64,000 bases of DNA from an uncultured Granulosicoccaceae bacterium. GTDB lineage: Bacteria > Pseudomonadota > Gammaproteobacteria > Granulosicoccales > Granulosicoccaceae. Below the pieces are notes generated by a model. The model had not been told where the DNA came from. It did not search any database and saw only the letters and a program-made list of their open reading frames with translations. The stretch is from the NCBI GenBank assembly GCA_937998875.1, contig CALLBO010000041.1:1-64000 (forward strand). Direction: 5' to 3'. The translations under genes and the position numbers were made by a program. Each line of letters opens with the position of its first letter. The first letter of the stretch is position 1. This document shows, one piece after another, positions 27,066 through 36,616 of this stretch.

Positions 27066-28805
27066 ATGTCTGTAGAGTTGCAAGAACGACCGAAAGCAGA
27101 GACGGAGTCTTCAGAAGAGCTGACTGACGGATTTCATCTTTTGATAGACGCACTGAAGATGAATGACCTCAACACTATTTATGGTGTTCCCGGTATTCCT
27201 ATTACCGATTTCGGCCGGCTTGCACAGGCAAACGGTATGCGAGTGTTGTCTTTCAGGCATGAGCAGCACGCGGGTAATGCCTCAGCGATAGCTGGCTACC
27301 TCACCAAGAAGCCCGGGCTTTGCCTGACAGTATCAGCGCCAGGGTTCCTAAACGGGCTGACTGCACTTGCCAATGCCACGACTAACTGTTTCCCAATGAT
27401 TTTGCTGAGTGGATCTTCAGAGCGGGAAATTGTCGATCTTCAGCAGGGGGACTATGAAGAGATGGATCAGCTGGCCATCGCCAAGCCTCTGTGCAAAGCG
27501 GCTTTTCGGGTACTTCACGCCGAAGATATTGGCATTGCAGTAGCACGGGCTATTCGCGCCGCAGTATCCGGCAGACCCGGGGGTGTTTATCTCGATTTGC
27601 CAGCCAAGCTGTTTGGACAAGCCATGTCTGCTGCAGAAGGTAAGGCATCGCTGGTAAAAGTGGTAGATCCGGCACCGCATCAATTGCCTTCAGGTGAAGC
27701 GGTTAACCGTGCGCTGGGTGTTTTAAAGTCTGCAAAAAAGCCGTTGATCATCATTGGCAAAGGCGCTGCTTACGCACAGTGTGATGACGTCGTTAAAGCT
27801 TTTGTTGAAAAGAGCGGCATACCATTTCTTCCAATGAGTATGGCGAAAGGTCTTTTGCCGGATAATCACCCGCAATCTGCATCGGCTGCAAGATCTTTGG
27901 TGTTAAAAGAGTCCGATGTCGTCGTGATGCTTGGTGCCCGACTTAACTGGCTGTTGTCACACGGTAAAGGCAAAGCCTGGGGTGAGCCGGGTTCTAAAAA
28001 GTTCATACAAGTAGATATTGATCCGCGTGAGATGGATAGCAATGTTGAAATCGCAGCACCGCTGGTGGGTGATCTTGAGTCCTGCCTTGGCGAGATGCTC
28101 AAAGGCATGGAAGATGGCTGGTCACCCTCGCACTCAGATTGGACAAAAGCAGTTAACGCAAAACGTGACACCAATATTGCGAAAATGGATCAGCGACTTG
28201 GCAGTGATACCTCGCCCATGGACTTTCATTCAGCACTTGGTGCATTACGTGAGATTGTTGCTGCAAGGCCGGATGCCATGCTGGTCAATGAGGGTGCGAA
28301 TACGCTCGACTTTGCTCGCAGTATTATCAATATGAGCAAGCCACGTAAGCGTCTCGATGTTGGTACCTGGGGGATTATGGGTATCGGTATGGGAGCGGCA
28401 GTGGCGGCAGCAGTTGAAACCGGACACCCGGTACTCGCCGTTGAGGGGGACAGCGCGTTTGGATTTTCCGGAATGGAGATAGAAACTATCTGTCGATACA
28501 ACCTGCCGGTGTGTATCGTAGTGTTTAACAACAACGGCATTTACCGCGGCACTGATGTTAATCCGACCGGTGACAGCGATGTAGCACCAACAGTGTTTGT
28601 GAAAGACAGCCGGTATGAAAAAATGATGGAAGCATTTGGCGGGGTGGGTGTGTATGCGACCAGTCGCGATGCTCTATCTAAAGCGGTTAACGAGGCGATG
28701 GATTCCGGTAAGCCAACGTTGATCAATGCTATTATTGACGAGAACGCCGGTACAGAAAGTGGTCGTATCGGCAATTTAAATCCACAAAGCGTTGTTAAGA
28801 AATAG
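27066..28805 (+). CDS. oxc: Oxalyl-CoA decarboxylase
   Basis: The 579-residue thiamine-diphosphate enzyme converts oxalyl-CoA to formyl-CoA and CO2. The match to the Oxalobacter enzyme runs along the whole chain: E66 in [11 protein letters not shown] is the cofactor-activating Glu, followed by [26 protein letters not shown]-x-x-H-G-K-G-K and the thiamine/magnesium motif G-D-S-A-F-G-F-S (461-468) to N-N-N (488-490). N-E-G-A-N-T-L-D and T-W-G-I-M-G-I-G-M are specific for this enzyme against other acetolactate-synthase relatives. The next gene makes its substrate. AGGA precedes the ATG. Confidence 0.95.
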   Translation: MSVELQERPKAETESSEELTDGFHLLIDALKMNDLNTIYGVPGIPITDFGRLAQANGMRVLSFRHEQHAGNASAIAGYLTKKPGLCLTVSAPGFLNGLTALANATTNCFPMILLSGSSEREIVDLQQGDYEEMDQLAIAKPLCKAAFRVLHAEDIGIAVARAIRAAVSGRPGGVYLDLPAKLFGQAMSAAEGKASLVKVVDPAPHQLPSGEAVNRALGVLKSAKKPLIIIGKGAAYAQCDDVVKAFVEKSGIPFLPMSMAKGLLPDNHPQSASAARSLVLKESDVVVMLGARLNWLLSHGKGKAWGEPGSKKFIQVDIDPREMDSNVEIAAPLVGDLESCLGEMLKGMEDGWSPSHSDWTKAVNAKRDTNIAKMDQRLGSDTSPMDFHSALGALREIVAARPDAMLVNEGANTLDFARSIINMSKPRKRLDVGTWGIMGIGMGAAVAAAVETGHPVLAVEGDSAFGFSGMEIETICRYNLPVCIVVFNNNGIYRGTDVNPTGDSDVAPTVFVKDSRYEKMMEAFGGVGVYATSRDALSKAVNEAMDSGKPTLINAIIDENAGTESGRIGNLNPQSVVKK

Positions 28806-28858
28806 CGTGCAATGTGTGATCCGTTAACCTCATATTATTTGTTCAGGTAAGTAAATCA

Positions 28859-30121
28859 ATGAAAGCACTCGAAGGCATAAAGATACTGGATTTTACCCAC
28901 GTTCAATCAGGACCGACTTGCACCCAGCTGCTGGGCTGGTTTGGTGCTGATGTGATTAAGGTAGAACGGCCCGGTGTAGGTGATGCCACGCGAAAACAGC
29001 TAATCGATGTACCCGGTGCAGACAGTCTTTACTTCACCATGCTCAATCACAACAAACGATCAATTGAACTTAATTCTAAAAATGAAACCGGCAAAGAAGT
29101 GCTCACCCGACTCATAGAAGAGTGTGATGTACTGGTTGAAAACTTCGCACCCGGTGCGCTTGACCGAATGGGATTTACCTGGGAGCGTATTCAGGAAATT
29201 AATCCAAAGCTTATTATGGCTTCTATCAAAGGTTTCGGGCCGGGCAAATACGAAGATTGCAAAGTGTATGAAAACGTCGCGCAATGCGCTGGTGGTTCCG
29301 CATCTACAACCGGTTTCCTTGATGGCCCGCCTTTGGTCACGGGTGCGCAAATTGGTGACTCCGGTACCGGGTTACATCTTTGCCTCGGTATTGTGACAGC
29401 GCTTTTTCAGCGTGAAAAAAGCGGGCGTGGCCAGAAAGTCACCTGCGCTATGCAAGATAGCGTGTTAAACCTCGCACGCGTTAAACTTCGAGATCAGCAA
29501 CGTCTGGCTGCCGGGCCTTTAAAAGAGTACTCACAGTTTGGTGAAGGCATTCCTTTTGGCGACACCACCCCGCGTGCCGGCAATGACTCGGGTGGTGGAC
29601 AGCCCGGACGCATATTGAAGTGTAAAGGCTGGGAGCAGGATCCAAACGCTTATACCTATTTTATTATTCAGGCAGCAGTGTGGGAAAAAGTGTGTGATGT
29701 GATCGGTAAACCCGAGTGGAAAACCCAGGAAGGTTACGCCACCCCGCCGGATCGACTCGATAAGCTTAATGAAGTGTTTGCTGCGGTTGAAGAGTGGACT
29801 AAAACCAAAACCAAATATGAAGTCATGGAGATTTGTAATCCGCAGGACATTCCGGTTGGTCCGATACTATCGATGAAAGAAATTTCCGAAGATGAAGGAC
29901 TGTACGCAACCGGCACCATGGTCAAAGTTGATCACCCGGAGCGCGGTGAGTACTTAAGTGTTGGCTGCCCGATAAAGCTCTCTGACAGCGATGTTGATGT
30001 GGTACGGTCACCCTTGTTGGGGGAGCATACACATGAAGTACTTAGTGAAGTACTGGGTTACAGCGGGGATGAACTGAAAAGGGTTGTAGATTCCGGTGCT
30101 GTTGGTGAAGTGAAAGCGTAA
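28859..30121 (+). CDS. frc: Formyl-CoA:oxalate CoA-transferase
   Basis: This 420-residue class III CoA-transferase moves CoA from formyl-CoA to oxalate, feeding the decarboxylase and releasing formate. D-F-T-H-V-Q-S-G-P begins the chain, N-H-N-K-R-S-I-E-L follows, and the catalytic aspartate is D167 in G-D-S-G-T-G-L-H (equivalent to Asp169 of the Oxalobacter enzyme by alignment of motifs). The glycine-rich loop G-G-G-Q-P-G (about 246-251) that closes over the active site is present. Length is normal. It follows oxc by 53 bases. Confidence 0.95.
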   Translation: MKALEGIKILDFTHVQSGPTCTQLLGWFGADVIKVERPGVGDATRKQLIDVPGADSLYFTMLNHNKRSIELNSKNETGKEVLTRLIEECDVLVENFAPGALDRMGFTWERIQEINPKLIMASIKGFGPGKYEDCKVYENVAQCAGGSASTTGFLDGPPLVTGAQIGDSGTGLHLCLGIVTALFQREKSGRGQKVTCAMQDSVLNLARVKLRDQQRLAAGPLKEYSQFGEGIPFGDTTPRAGNDSGGGQPGRILKCKGWEQDPNAYTYFIIQAAVWEKVCDVIGKPEWKTQEGYATPPDRLDKLNEVFAAVEEWTKTKTKYEVMEICNPQDIPVGPILSMKEISEDEGLYATGTMVKVDHPERGEYLSVGCPIKLSDSDVDVVRSPLLGEHTHEVLSEVLGYSGDELKRVVDSGAVGEVKA

Positions 30122-30157
30122 CTCGAAAATAATGATTGAAGTTGGTGGAGGAAAAAT

Positions 30158-31069
30158 ATGCGCTTGATCGTGATGGGACAGCAGGCTTTTGGTAAAGATG
30201 TACTCGCCAAACTTCTGGATGAAAAAAAAGATGAGGTGGTGGCGGTATACTGCGAGCCGGATAAAAAAGGTGTTGATCCCATAAAGGAGTACGCGTTAGA
30301 GCAGGGTTTGCCGGTTGAGCAACCGGCGCACTTTAAAGATGAGGCAACCCTGGAAAAACTCGGTTCGTACGACGCTGACCTTATGGTCATGGCGTTCGTC
30401 AATGTCTTTGTGCCGGAAGCAGCCAGAGACACGCCAAAGCAGGGGTCGATCTGTTTTCATCCATCGTTATTACCGTTGCATCGTGGCCCATCAGCTGTGA
30501 ACTGGCCGATTATTATGGGCCGCAAAGAATCCGGGTATTCCTGGTTCTATCCGACTGATGGTCTGGACGAAGGCGATGTGCTGTTGCAGTGGGAATGTCC
30601 CATCGAACCGAACGATACGGTGATCAATTTATACTTTAAGAAAATATATCCTTCAGCGGTTAACTCTGTTCTTGAAGTATGCGACTTATTCAGAAGCGGA
30701 AACCCGCCTCATATTGTTCAAGATGAATCGCAAGCCACGTACGAGCGGCGCTGCACTAAAAAGCATGCTCACGTTGACTGGTATAAACCGGTAGATCAGG
30801 TGCATAACCTTATTCGTGGTACCAACCCGGCACCCGGTGCGTGGACAACCCACAACGGAGACGAAGTAAGTATCTACGATTGCGTGAAGGTCCCCGGAGA
30901 CGGAGTCGCCGGTAGAGTTATAGAAATCAGTGACGACGGCATTGAAGTACAAAGCGTTGGGGGGCGCGTACTAATAAAACGGGTCAAGCCCAAAGGTGGC
31001 GATAAAATAGCAGCATCTGAGTGGGCTGCGTCTACAAGTTTGGCGGTAGGTGATTCACTTGGCACTTAA
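30158..31069 (+). CDS. Formyltransferase/10-formyl-THF hydrolase-like protein
   Basis: The 303-residue protein has a formyltransferase N-domain and an Fmt-like C-terminal domain. H101 in F-H-P-S-L-L-P-L-H-R-G-P and D140 in G-L-D-E-G-D are the catalytic pair; the Asn that precedes this His in methionyl-tRNA formyltransferase is replaced by C99, as in the hydrolase domain of formyl-THF dehydrogenase, where a non-Asn residue is found. S-A-V-N-W, R-G-x-N-P-A-P-G-A-W-T and the Y-F-K-K segment also match that hydrolase group better than Fmt. Placed after frc, it may handle one-carbon units from formyl-CoA or formate; the actual reaction is unknown. GGAGGAAAAA is a strong ribosome site. Confidence 0.75.
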   Translation: MRLIVMGQQAFGKDVLAKLLDEKKDEVVAVYCEPDKKGVDPIKEYALEQGLPVEQPAHFKDEATLEKLGSYDADLMVMAFVNVFVPEAARDTPKQGSICFHPSLLPLHRGPSAVNWPIIMGRKESGYSWFYPTDGLDEGDVLLQWECPIEPNDTVINLYFKKIYPSAVNSVLEVCDLFRSGNPPHIVQDESQATYERRCTKKHAHVDWYKPVDQVHNLIRGTNPAPGAWTTHNGDEVSIYDCVKVPGDGVAGRVIEISDDGIEVQSVGGRVLIKRVKPKGGDKIAASEWAASTSLAVGDSLGT

Positions 31070-31536
31070 CTCATCTCTGGAGGAAGAGAATTGTGTTGTA
31101 ACAGGTAAAAAATTGTATAGGTGGCACGGGGATGAGTTGATGGCAATCAGTGCGCTATGAAATTCGCCCTAAGGCAATAACGCCTAAGACATAACTATGG
31201 AGTGATAGTGTTGTTCAGCATGGAGGATATCGAAAATTCTGCAGTTGCAAATGTTGCAGATTCGTCGCTGCGTAGTTTTAAGTGAGTAAGCTTCTGCGCG
31301 ACGAATCATTATATGGAATTATAGCTGATGATTCCTTTACAGTATTAAATGGTAGGTGTAGTGTTTAGGTTGTGAATGCAATTCGCACGGTGTGAAAAAG
31401 CAGTTGTAATAAGCGTAAATAAAGCTAAGGAAGGTGAGTAAACTAATCAGGGTTATGTAATTACAAAAGTTCGATCAAGTGTTCTAGTTGCTGGCCGCTG
31501 GTCAGTGCAAAGTAATCTAACCTCATTGGAGGAAAC
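31070..31536 (+). promoter_or_regulatory. 467-bp gap before tctC, with a long inverted repeat
   Basis: GATTCGTCGC (31259-31268) and GCGACGAATC (31298-31307) form a perfect 10-bp stem around a 29-base loop. There is no T run after it, so it is more likely an operator or RNA structure than a terminator. The gap is long enough to hold a separate promoter for the tct genes, but I cannot mark one. GGAGGAAAC precedes tctC. No gene is seen here. Confidence 0.35.
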
Positions 31537-32535
31537 ATGAGTAAGCTTCTCAAATCAATAGTGCCATTAGCGGTGGCGGCAACCGCGACGTTTACATTCT
31601 CGGTAAACGCAATTGCTGCAGACTGGAAACCGAAGAAACCGGTTGAATTTATCATCATGGCCGGTACCGGTGGTGGCGCGGATCAGATAGCCCGTTTATT
31701 GCAGGGTTTAATAGAAAAGAAAAATCTGTCACCGCGTCCATTTATTCCGATCAACAAACCAGGCGGTTCAGGTGCTGAAGCACTTCGCTATCTGCAGGAC
31801 AAAGCAGGCGATGACCATACGTTGCTGGTAACACTGAACAGCTTCTACACCACACCAATTATTCAGGAAGATCTTGGAGTTGATGTTTCGAAGTTCACTC
31901 CTATCGGCCGCATGGCGCTGGATACCTTTTTGCTGTGGGTCCACAACGATCAGGGCGATATCACAGACCTTGACAGTTATGTTAAGGCCGTGAAATCAAC
32001 TGGCAATAGCTGGAAAGTTGGTGGTACTGGTTCGGGTCAGGAAGATTCAATCCTGACTGCAATGATGGAAGCCGAGTTTGGCTATGAGGTGACTTACATA
32101 CCATTCCCCGGTGGTGGTACGGTTGCCAAGAATCTGGTGGGTAAACACATTGACTCAACAGTGAACAATCCGGCAGAGCAGAACGAGTTCTACCGTGCCG
32201 GCAACACAAAGCCTCTGGTGCAGTTCACCGGTGAAAGAATGGAAGCCTACCCTGATATCCCGACTGCCAAAGAACTCGGTGTCGATATTGAGTACTACAT
32301 GCAGCGTTCTATCAATGGGCCTCCAGGCATGTCTGCAGACGCGCAGGCTTTCTATATTGACCTGTTCAGCCAGTTGTATCAGTCAGAAGAATGGCAGACG
32401 TTCTGTGTAGAAGATGGCCTTGACTGCAATGAGTGGTCTGCAGGTGATGATCTTGCTGCATTCCACTCCGAGCAGTTAAAGCGACACACTGCTTTGATTG
32501 AAGAAGTTGGTGCCGAAGCTATTACCGGCGAATAG
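31537..32535 (+). CDS. tctC: TTT-family substrate-binding protein (TctC/Bug type)
   Basis: The 332-residue periplasmic binding protein has a signal peptide (about 1-27, ending AIAA-D) and the Bug/TctC fold with P-V-E-F-I-I-M-A-G-T-G-G-G-A-D-Q at the start, the G-S-G-A-E-A loop, G-T-G-S-G-Q-E-D-S and the mid-chain E-V-T-Y-I-P-F-P-G-G-G. Such proteins deliver carboxylates to a TctAB membrane pair, which follows here. The place after oxc-frc makes oxalate or a close dicarboxylate the likely cargo; this is inference from neighbours. Confidence 0.88.
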   Translation: MSKLLKSIVPLAVAATATFTFSVNAIAADWKPKKPVEFIIMAGTGGGADQIARLLQGLIEKKNLSPRPFIPINKPGGSGAEALRYLQDKAGDDHTLLVTLNSFYTTPIIQEDLGVDVSKFTPIGRMALDTFLLWVHNDQGDITDLDSYVKAVKSTGNSWKVGGTGSGQEDSILTAMMEAEFGYEVTYIPFPGGGTVAKNLVGKHIDSTVNNPAEQNEFYRAGNTKPLVQFTGERMEAYPDIPTAKELGVDIEYYMQRSINGPPGMSADAQAFYIDLFSQLYQSEEWQTFCVEDGLDCNEWSAGDDLAAFHSEQLKRHTALIEEVGAEAITGE

Positions 32536-32571
32536 CTTCGTGCTGGTGAGTATTTAGATGTAAGAACGGAT

Positions 32572-32604
32572 ATCCTGCCAGCACAATGGCTGGCAGGATT
32601 TCTA
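32572..32604 (+). terminator. Hairpin between tctC and tctB
   Basis: ATCCTGCCAGC and GCTGGCAGGAT form a perfect 11-bp stem with a six-base loop, followed by TTTCT. Like the hairpin at 22741 it lies just after a binding-protein gene inside an operon and probably adjusts the ratio of binding protein to permease. Confidence 0.7.
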
Positions 32605-32649
32605 ACGCGATAATCTACTGAACATCTCCTAAGTGAACAATAAAAAATA

Positions 32650-33303
32650 ATGACGGTTCGTACTGCAGAAATAGTTGTTGCTGTATTGCTGGCGCTTTGT
32701 TCTATCGGGTTGATGGTTAAGAGCGCTGAGCTGAATATTGGTTGGATTGATGGACGCGGGCCAGGATCCGGCGCATGGCCGTTCTGGTTATCTACCGGCA
32801 TGTTACTTTGCTGTATCTGGACGATTGTACGATGGGTGAAAGGCGTGACCCCCGAGTCTGTTTCCCAAGAGCCTTACATTAGTTCTGACACGGCTTTGGT
32901 TGTTGGAACATCCGCATTTTCAATTCTTGCTTTGTTAGTCATCACTCAATGGGCGGGAATTTATATCGCACTGCCGGTATTTCTATTCTTTTATTTAAAA
33001 TTTGTCGGCCGACACTCCTGGGCGCTTACGCTTACATTGGTGGTCTGCGTGCCGGTATTTATCTTTTGTTTGTTTGAGTGGGCGTTGAAGATTCCGTTGC
33101 CCAAAGCTTTCACCGAGGAGGCGTTCTATCCTGTTTACGATCTGATCTATGCTCAAAGCAGCGGTGAGCGCCTGGGTGCAATGTCAGCACCAGTTGTTGG
33201 ATTGCCTGCTCTCGGGGTGGTGATCTCTATTGCCTACTGGGTTTGGCGTTGGGTTACCAGGAAGTCTCGAACTATAGTAAATTCCACTGAAGAGGCGAGG
33301 TAG
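32650..33303 (+). CDS. tctB: TTT-family small membrane subunit (TctB)
   Basis: The 217-residue protein has about four to five hydrophobic segments, with the TctB-like G-P-G-S-G-A-W-P-F-W region near residues 37-46 where the family has a glycine/proline-rich loop. It pairs with TctA in the inner membrane. Its stop is two bases before the start of tctA, so translation is coupled. The extra C-terminal 40 residues are basic and cytosolic. Confidence 0.85.
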   Translation: MTVRTAEIVVAVLLALCSIGLMVKSAELNIGWIDGRGPGSGAWPFWLSTGMLLCCIWTIVRWVKGVTPESVSQEPYISSDTALVVGTSAFSILALLVITQWAGIYIALPVFLFFYLKFVGRHSWALTLTLVVCVPVFIFCLFEWALKIPLPKAFTEEAFYPVYDLIYAQSSGERLGAMSAPVVGLPALGVVISIAYWVWRWVTRKSRTIVNSTEEAR

Positions 33304-33305
33304 GT

Positions 33306-34802
33306 ATGGATAGTGTTCTGCCGCTACTGGGCGCAGGTCTACTGGAGGCCTTGCAGCCGCTGAACCTGATGATGATTATCATCGGTTGCACGGTTGGATT
33401 ACTTGTTGGTGCGATGCCGGGTCTTGGTTCTGTAAATGGCGTTGCCATATTACTGCCAATAACTTTTCTGGTACCACCGACTGCGGCAATTATATTTCTT
33501 GCGGCAATCTACTATGGGGCTATGTATGGGGGGGCCATAAGCTCGATTACGCTGGGTATACCGGGAGCGTCTACAGCGGTTGCAACGGTATTTGATGGCA
33601 GGCCGCTCGCACAACAAGGCAAAGCAGACAAAGCACTGGTAGCAGCAGCAATTGCCTCATTTATCGGCGGCACCGTATCAGTGATTTTGTTCACCCTGTT
33701 TGCACCACCTCTCGCCGCATTTGCGTTAAAGTTTGGCCCGCCTGAAGAATTTGCACTAATGATTTTAGCGTTTGCCACTTTTATTGGTCTTGGTGGCGAT
33801 GACATTCCTAAAACAATCTTTTCTATACTCATCGGTTTAGTCCTCGCCACAATCGGTCTGGATATTATTTCCGGTAAGCCGCGGTTAATTTTTGGCGACA
33901 TCTCAGGGTTTTTGCATGGCATTAACTTTCTGGTTCTGGCCATCGGTATCTACGGCATCGGAGAGATGCTATGGACACTTGAATCCACACAGGGAAAAGT
34001 GACTGTTCACAAGGTAAAGATGTCATTTTCGAGCCTGCTTGGAAATGTTAAACAGGTTAAAGAGTATATCGGCACGACAACACTCGGGTCAGTTCTGGGT
34101 TACTTCGTTGGCACACTACCGGCCGCCGGTGCGACGCCGGCATCGTTGATGTCCTATGGATTAGCGAAAACCTTTTCCAAAGATCCGGATAGCTTTGGTA
34201 AAGGTAATGTTGCGGGTGTAGCAGCTCCGGAGGCTGCTAACAACGCTGCATCCACAGGTTCGATGCTGCCAATGATCACGCTTGGCATACCCGGTTCACC
34301 GACCACTGCGATACTGTTGGGTGGAATGATTATCTGGGGTCTACGTCCCGGTCCGCTTTTGTTTACCGAGCATCCTGATTTTGTCTGGGGTCTTATCGGG
34401 TCCCTTTACATTGCGAATGCAGCAACGCTACTAATAAATCTCGCGTTTATTCCATTGTTTGTAAAAGTACTAACCATGCCGTTTACGGTGTTAGCTCCGA
34501 TCATATACATTCTTTGTGTTGTCGGGGGTTATGCACCAACACAAACAATGCACGACGTCTGGTTGATGTTTGTTTTTGGTATAGTAGGCTACCTTTTGCG
34601 CAAATTGAATTACCCGGTTGCTCCCGCGGTGCTGGCTATTGTATTGGGACCATTGGCAGAACGTTCACTAAGACAGTCGCTGCTTGCATCTCAAGGTGAT
34701 GTCACCACATTTTTTACTCGCCCGATAAGTGGTGCTTGTATGCTGATCGCCTTACTGCTGGTCAGCTATCCGTTGATCCGCAAGTTGCGTCAGCGTGGGT
34801 GA
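33306..34802 (+). CDS. tctA: TTT-family large membrane subunit (TctA)
   Basis: The 498-residue channel subunit has about 12 helices. Two inverted TctA signatures are clear: G-C-T-V-G-L-L-V-G-A-M-P-G-L-G (about residues 27-41) with I-S-S-I-T-L-G-I-P-G, and the second half P-A-A-G-A-T-P-A-S-L-M-S-Y-G (about 275-288) with G-I-P-G-S-P-T-T-A. These form the substrate path in the family. GAGGCGAGG lies just upstream. Its stop overlaps the start of the next gene (GTGA). Confidence 0.92.
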   Translation: MDSVLPLLGAGLLEALQPLNLMMIIIGCTVGLLVGAMPGLGSVNGVAILLPITFLVPPTAAIIFLAAIYYGAMYGGAISSITLGIPGASTAVATVFDGRPLAQQGKADKALVAAAIASFIGGTVSVILFTLFAPPLAAFALKFGPPEEFALMILAFATFIGLGGDDIPKTIFSILIGLVLATIGLDIISGKPRLIFGDISGFLHGINFLVLAIGIYGIGEMLWTLESTQGKVTVHKVKMSFSSLLGNVKQVKEYIGTTTLGSVLGYFVGTLPAAGATPASLMSYGLAKTFSKDPDSFGKGNVAGVAAPEAANNAASTGSMLPMITLGIPGSPTTAILLGGMIIWGLRPGPLLFTEHPDFVWGLIGSLYIANAATLLINLAFIPLFVKVLTMPFTVLAPIIYILCVVGGYAPTQTMHDVWLMFVFGIVGYLLRKLNYPVAPAVLAIVLGPLAERSLRQSLLASQGDVTTFFTRPISGACMLIALLLVSYPLIRKLRQRG

Positions 34803-36556
34803 GACATAAAGACAATAATGAACATAGTGCATGGGATCCGGGACTATCCTCTCAGATTCCATCATCGCTGCAGTCCGCGGTTACCCTGTTCAGACCTGAA
34901 AATTCAACTCTGGATTATCGCAGTGCAAAGGAGTTGTCGGACTTTTCGGGTATAAAGCCGGTTGAACTGGTAGCGTTTCGAATTGAACGACTCATCGTTC
35001 ACGATCTGCTGGTACGAGTAACTTCAGACTTATCAGTTCCTGATGGACCGAACTATGAAGATCTGGGCATCAGTCTCAGGTCAATGGTGCACACCGTTTA
35101 TCGTGACTATGTACTACCCGATATTGAAATCTATCAGGAGCGGTTTAACGAAGCCCGGAGCACTTGTGAGAACCTGGTAAAGAAAGAGCTCAATGAGAGA
35201 TTGTTTGCTCCAGCACCACCCATTCCTGAAAAAAGTAAAATGGGCTTTCTCGCACGGTTGTTCAAAGAAGAAAAGGGGGCATCGGTAAATCAGGCTCCAG
35301 GAGAATTGAATGCTCTGGATCACTGGCAGCAACGTGCCAACGAGGAGTCAGACGCTTTAACGCGCTGCTGCCTGCAGGCGATTCATCGCGTTGTCAGTGC
35401 AATTATCGGTCATCGCGGACACATGGTTAATCAACCGGATCTGGTAACAACCATCGCTACCAATAGGGCGTTAAATAACTATGGAAGTGAACTGGCTCAT
35501 TCAATCGTAGCGCCGATTTTTAAAAAGGCTATAGAGCAAGAGAATTTCCGTTGCCTCCCGACTCAAAACCACCCGGTGGTAATGAATGTGAAAGGGGCTT
35601 CTGCGTCAGGAAAAAGTACTATTCGGCCACAGCAAAGGGACCTTGCGGGTAGTCTTGAGATTCCATGGGAAGACTTTGCATTAATTAGCCCGGACTATTG
35701 GCGCAAGTATCTGCTGGACTATGAGTCATTGGGGGCTGACTACAAATACGCGGCCATGCTCACGGGTCAGGAGCTGGAGATTGTAGATAAGAAACTCGAC
35801 CGTTATATGGCAGAAAAAGCAGCGCGAGGTGAGCTTACACATCTCTTGATCGATAGATTTCGATTCGATAGCTTTAACATAGACAAAGGCGGGCATAGCC
35901 GTGACAGTAAATTGTTGTCAAGGTTTGGAGATAGGATATTTTTATTCTTCATGATCACGCCGCCTGCCGAGACGGTTGTTCGTGCCTGGGAACGTGGCCA
36001 GACCACTGGCAGGTTTAAAGCAGTTGATGATCTGTTATTTCACAATATAGAGGCCTACACCGGAATGCCCGATCTGTTTATATCATGGGTGCTTTCAGAC
36101 GATAAACAGGTGCACTTTGAGTTTCTTGATAACAGTGTAGAGAAAGGTCAACTACCAAAAACAGCAGCATTTGGCTGGAATAACTCGATGACCATATTGG
36201 ATGTCGATCAAATGCGTGCGATTGAGCAATACAGAAAGGTTAATGTTGATGCGAAATCACCAGAAAGTGTTTTTTCTGAATCTAAACGGGAAAATAATGG
36301 TGATTTTTTAAGCCGTTGCCTGAATACTATTTCGGAAGTTAAGTTTGTTGATCCTGGCTCTGGTGCAATCTACGCGCTTGTACAGGACGGGAAGCTGATT
36401 TGGTGGAACGGTGAGTTTGTTGAGCAACGTTCTGATGGAGAATTCCTGAAGCAGCTTTTTTGCAGTCTTGGTGAGTCAATTGAGAGTATCTCTCGTGGGC
36501 ACGAGCTGCTTACCGATGTTTCACGCGAGAAAAAATACACACTTGGCCATTGGTAG
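34799..36556 (+). CDS. Uncharacterised P-loop (zeta-toxin-like kinase) protein coupled to tctA
   Basis: The 585-residue protein starts at a GTG overlapping the tctA stop codon, so it is probably made from the same message. The first 250 residues are helical and match nothing I know. A P-loop G-A-S-A-S-G-K-S-T lies at about residues 266-274, followed by a Walker B-like L-L-I-D-R-F-R-F-D and a lid-like stretch R-A-W-E-R-G-Q-T-T-G-R (about 395-405), the order seen in zeta-toxin and related small-molecule kinases. The C-terminus (from about 490) adds a small domain. No antitoxin is visible. The frame remains open upstream inside tctA but the coupled GTG fits best. The function is unknown. Confidence 0.7.
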   Translation: MRHKDNNEHSAWDPGLSSQIPSSLQSAVTLFRPENSTLDYRSAKELSDFSGIKPVELVAFRIERLIVHDLLVRVTSDLSVPDGPNYEDLGISLRSMVHTVYRDYVLPDIEIYQERFNEARSTCENLVKKELNERLFAPAPPIPEKSKMGFLARLFKEEKGASVNQAPGELNALDHWQQRANEESDALTRCCLQAIHRVVSAIIGHRGHMVNQPDLVTTIATNRALNNYGSELAHSIVAPIFKKAIEQENFRCLPTQNHPVVMNVKGASASGKSTIRPQQRDLAGSLEIPWEDFALISPDYWRKYLLDYESLGADYKYAAMLTGQELEIVDKKLDRYMAEKAARGELTHLLIDRFRFDSFNIDKGGHSRDSKLLSRFGDRIFLFFMITPPAETVVRAWERGQTTGRFKAVDDLLFHNIEAYTGMPDLFISWVLSDDKQVHFEFLDNSVEKGQLPKTAAFGWNNSMTILDVDQMRAIEQYRKVNVDAKSPESVFSESKRENNGDFLSRCLNTISEVKFVDPGSGAIYALVQDGKLIWWNGEFVEQRSDGEFLKQLFCSLGESIESISRGHELLTDVSREKKYTLGHW

Positions 36557-36616
36557 TGAGGTCTTATCGGGACGGATTGCAGTGAAAGTTCACTCACCGT
36601 GACTTCAAAATGAATG

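Noticed and set aside
21664-31069. Combined ferric-oxalate uptake and breakdown system
   Set aside because: The binding protein lacks the ferric-site Tyr pair, and the regulator promoter separates the transporter from the oxalate genes, so the link is only adjacency.
30158-31069. Methionyl-tRNA formyltransferase (fmt)
   Set aside because: The Asn before the catalytic His is replaced, the motifs fit the formyl-THF hydrolase domain better, and no def gene is adjacent.
34799-36556. Classical zeta toxin of a toxin-antitoxin pair
   Set aside because: The protein is about twice the usual size, is translationally coupled to a transporter gene and has no small antitoxin gene next to it.
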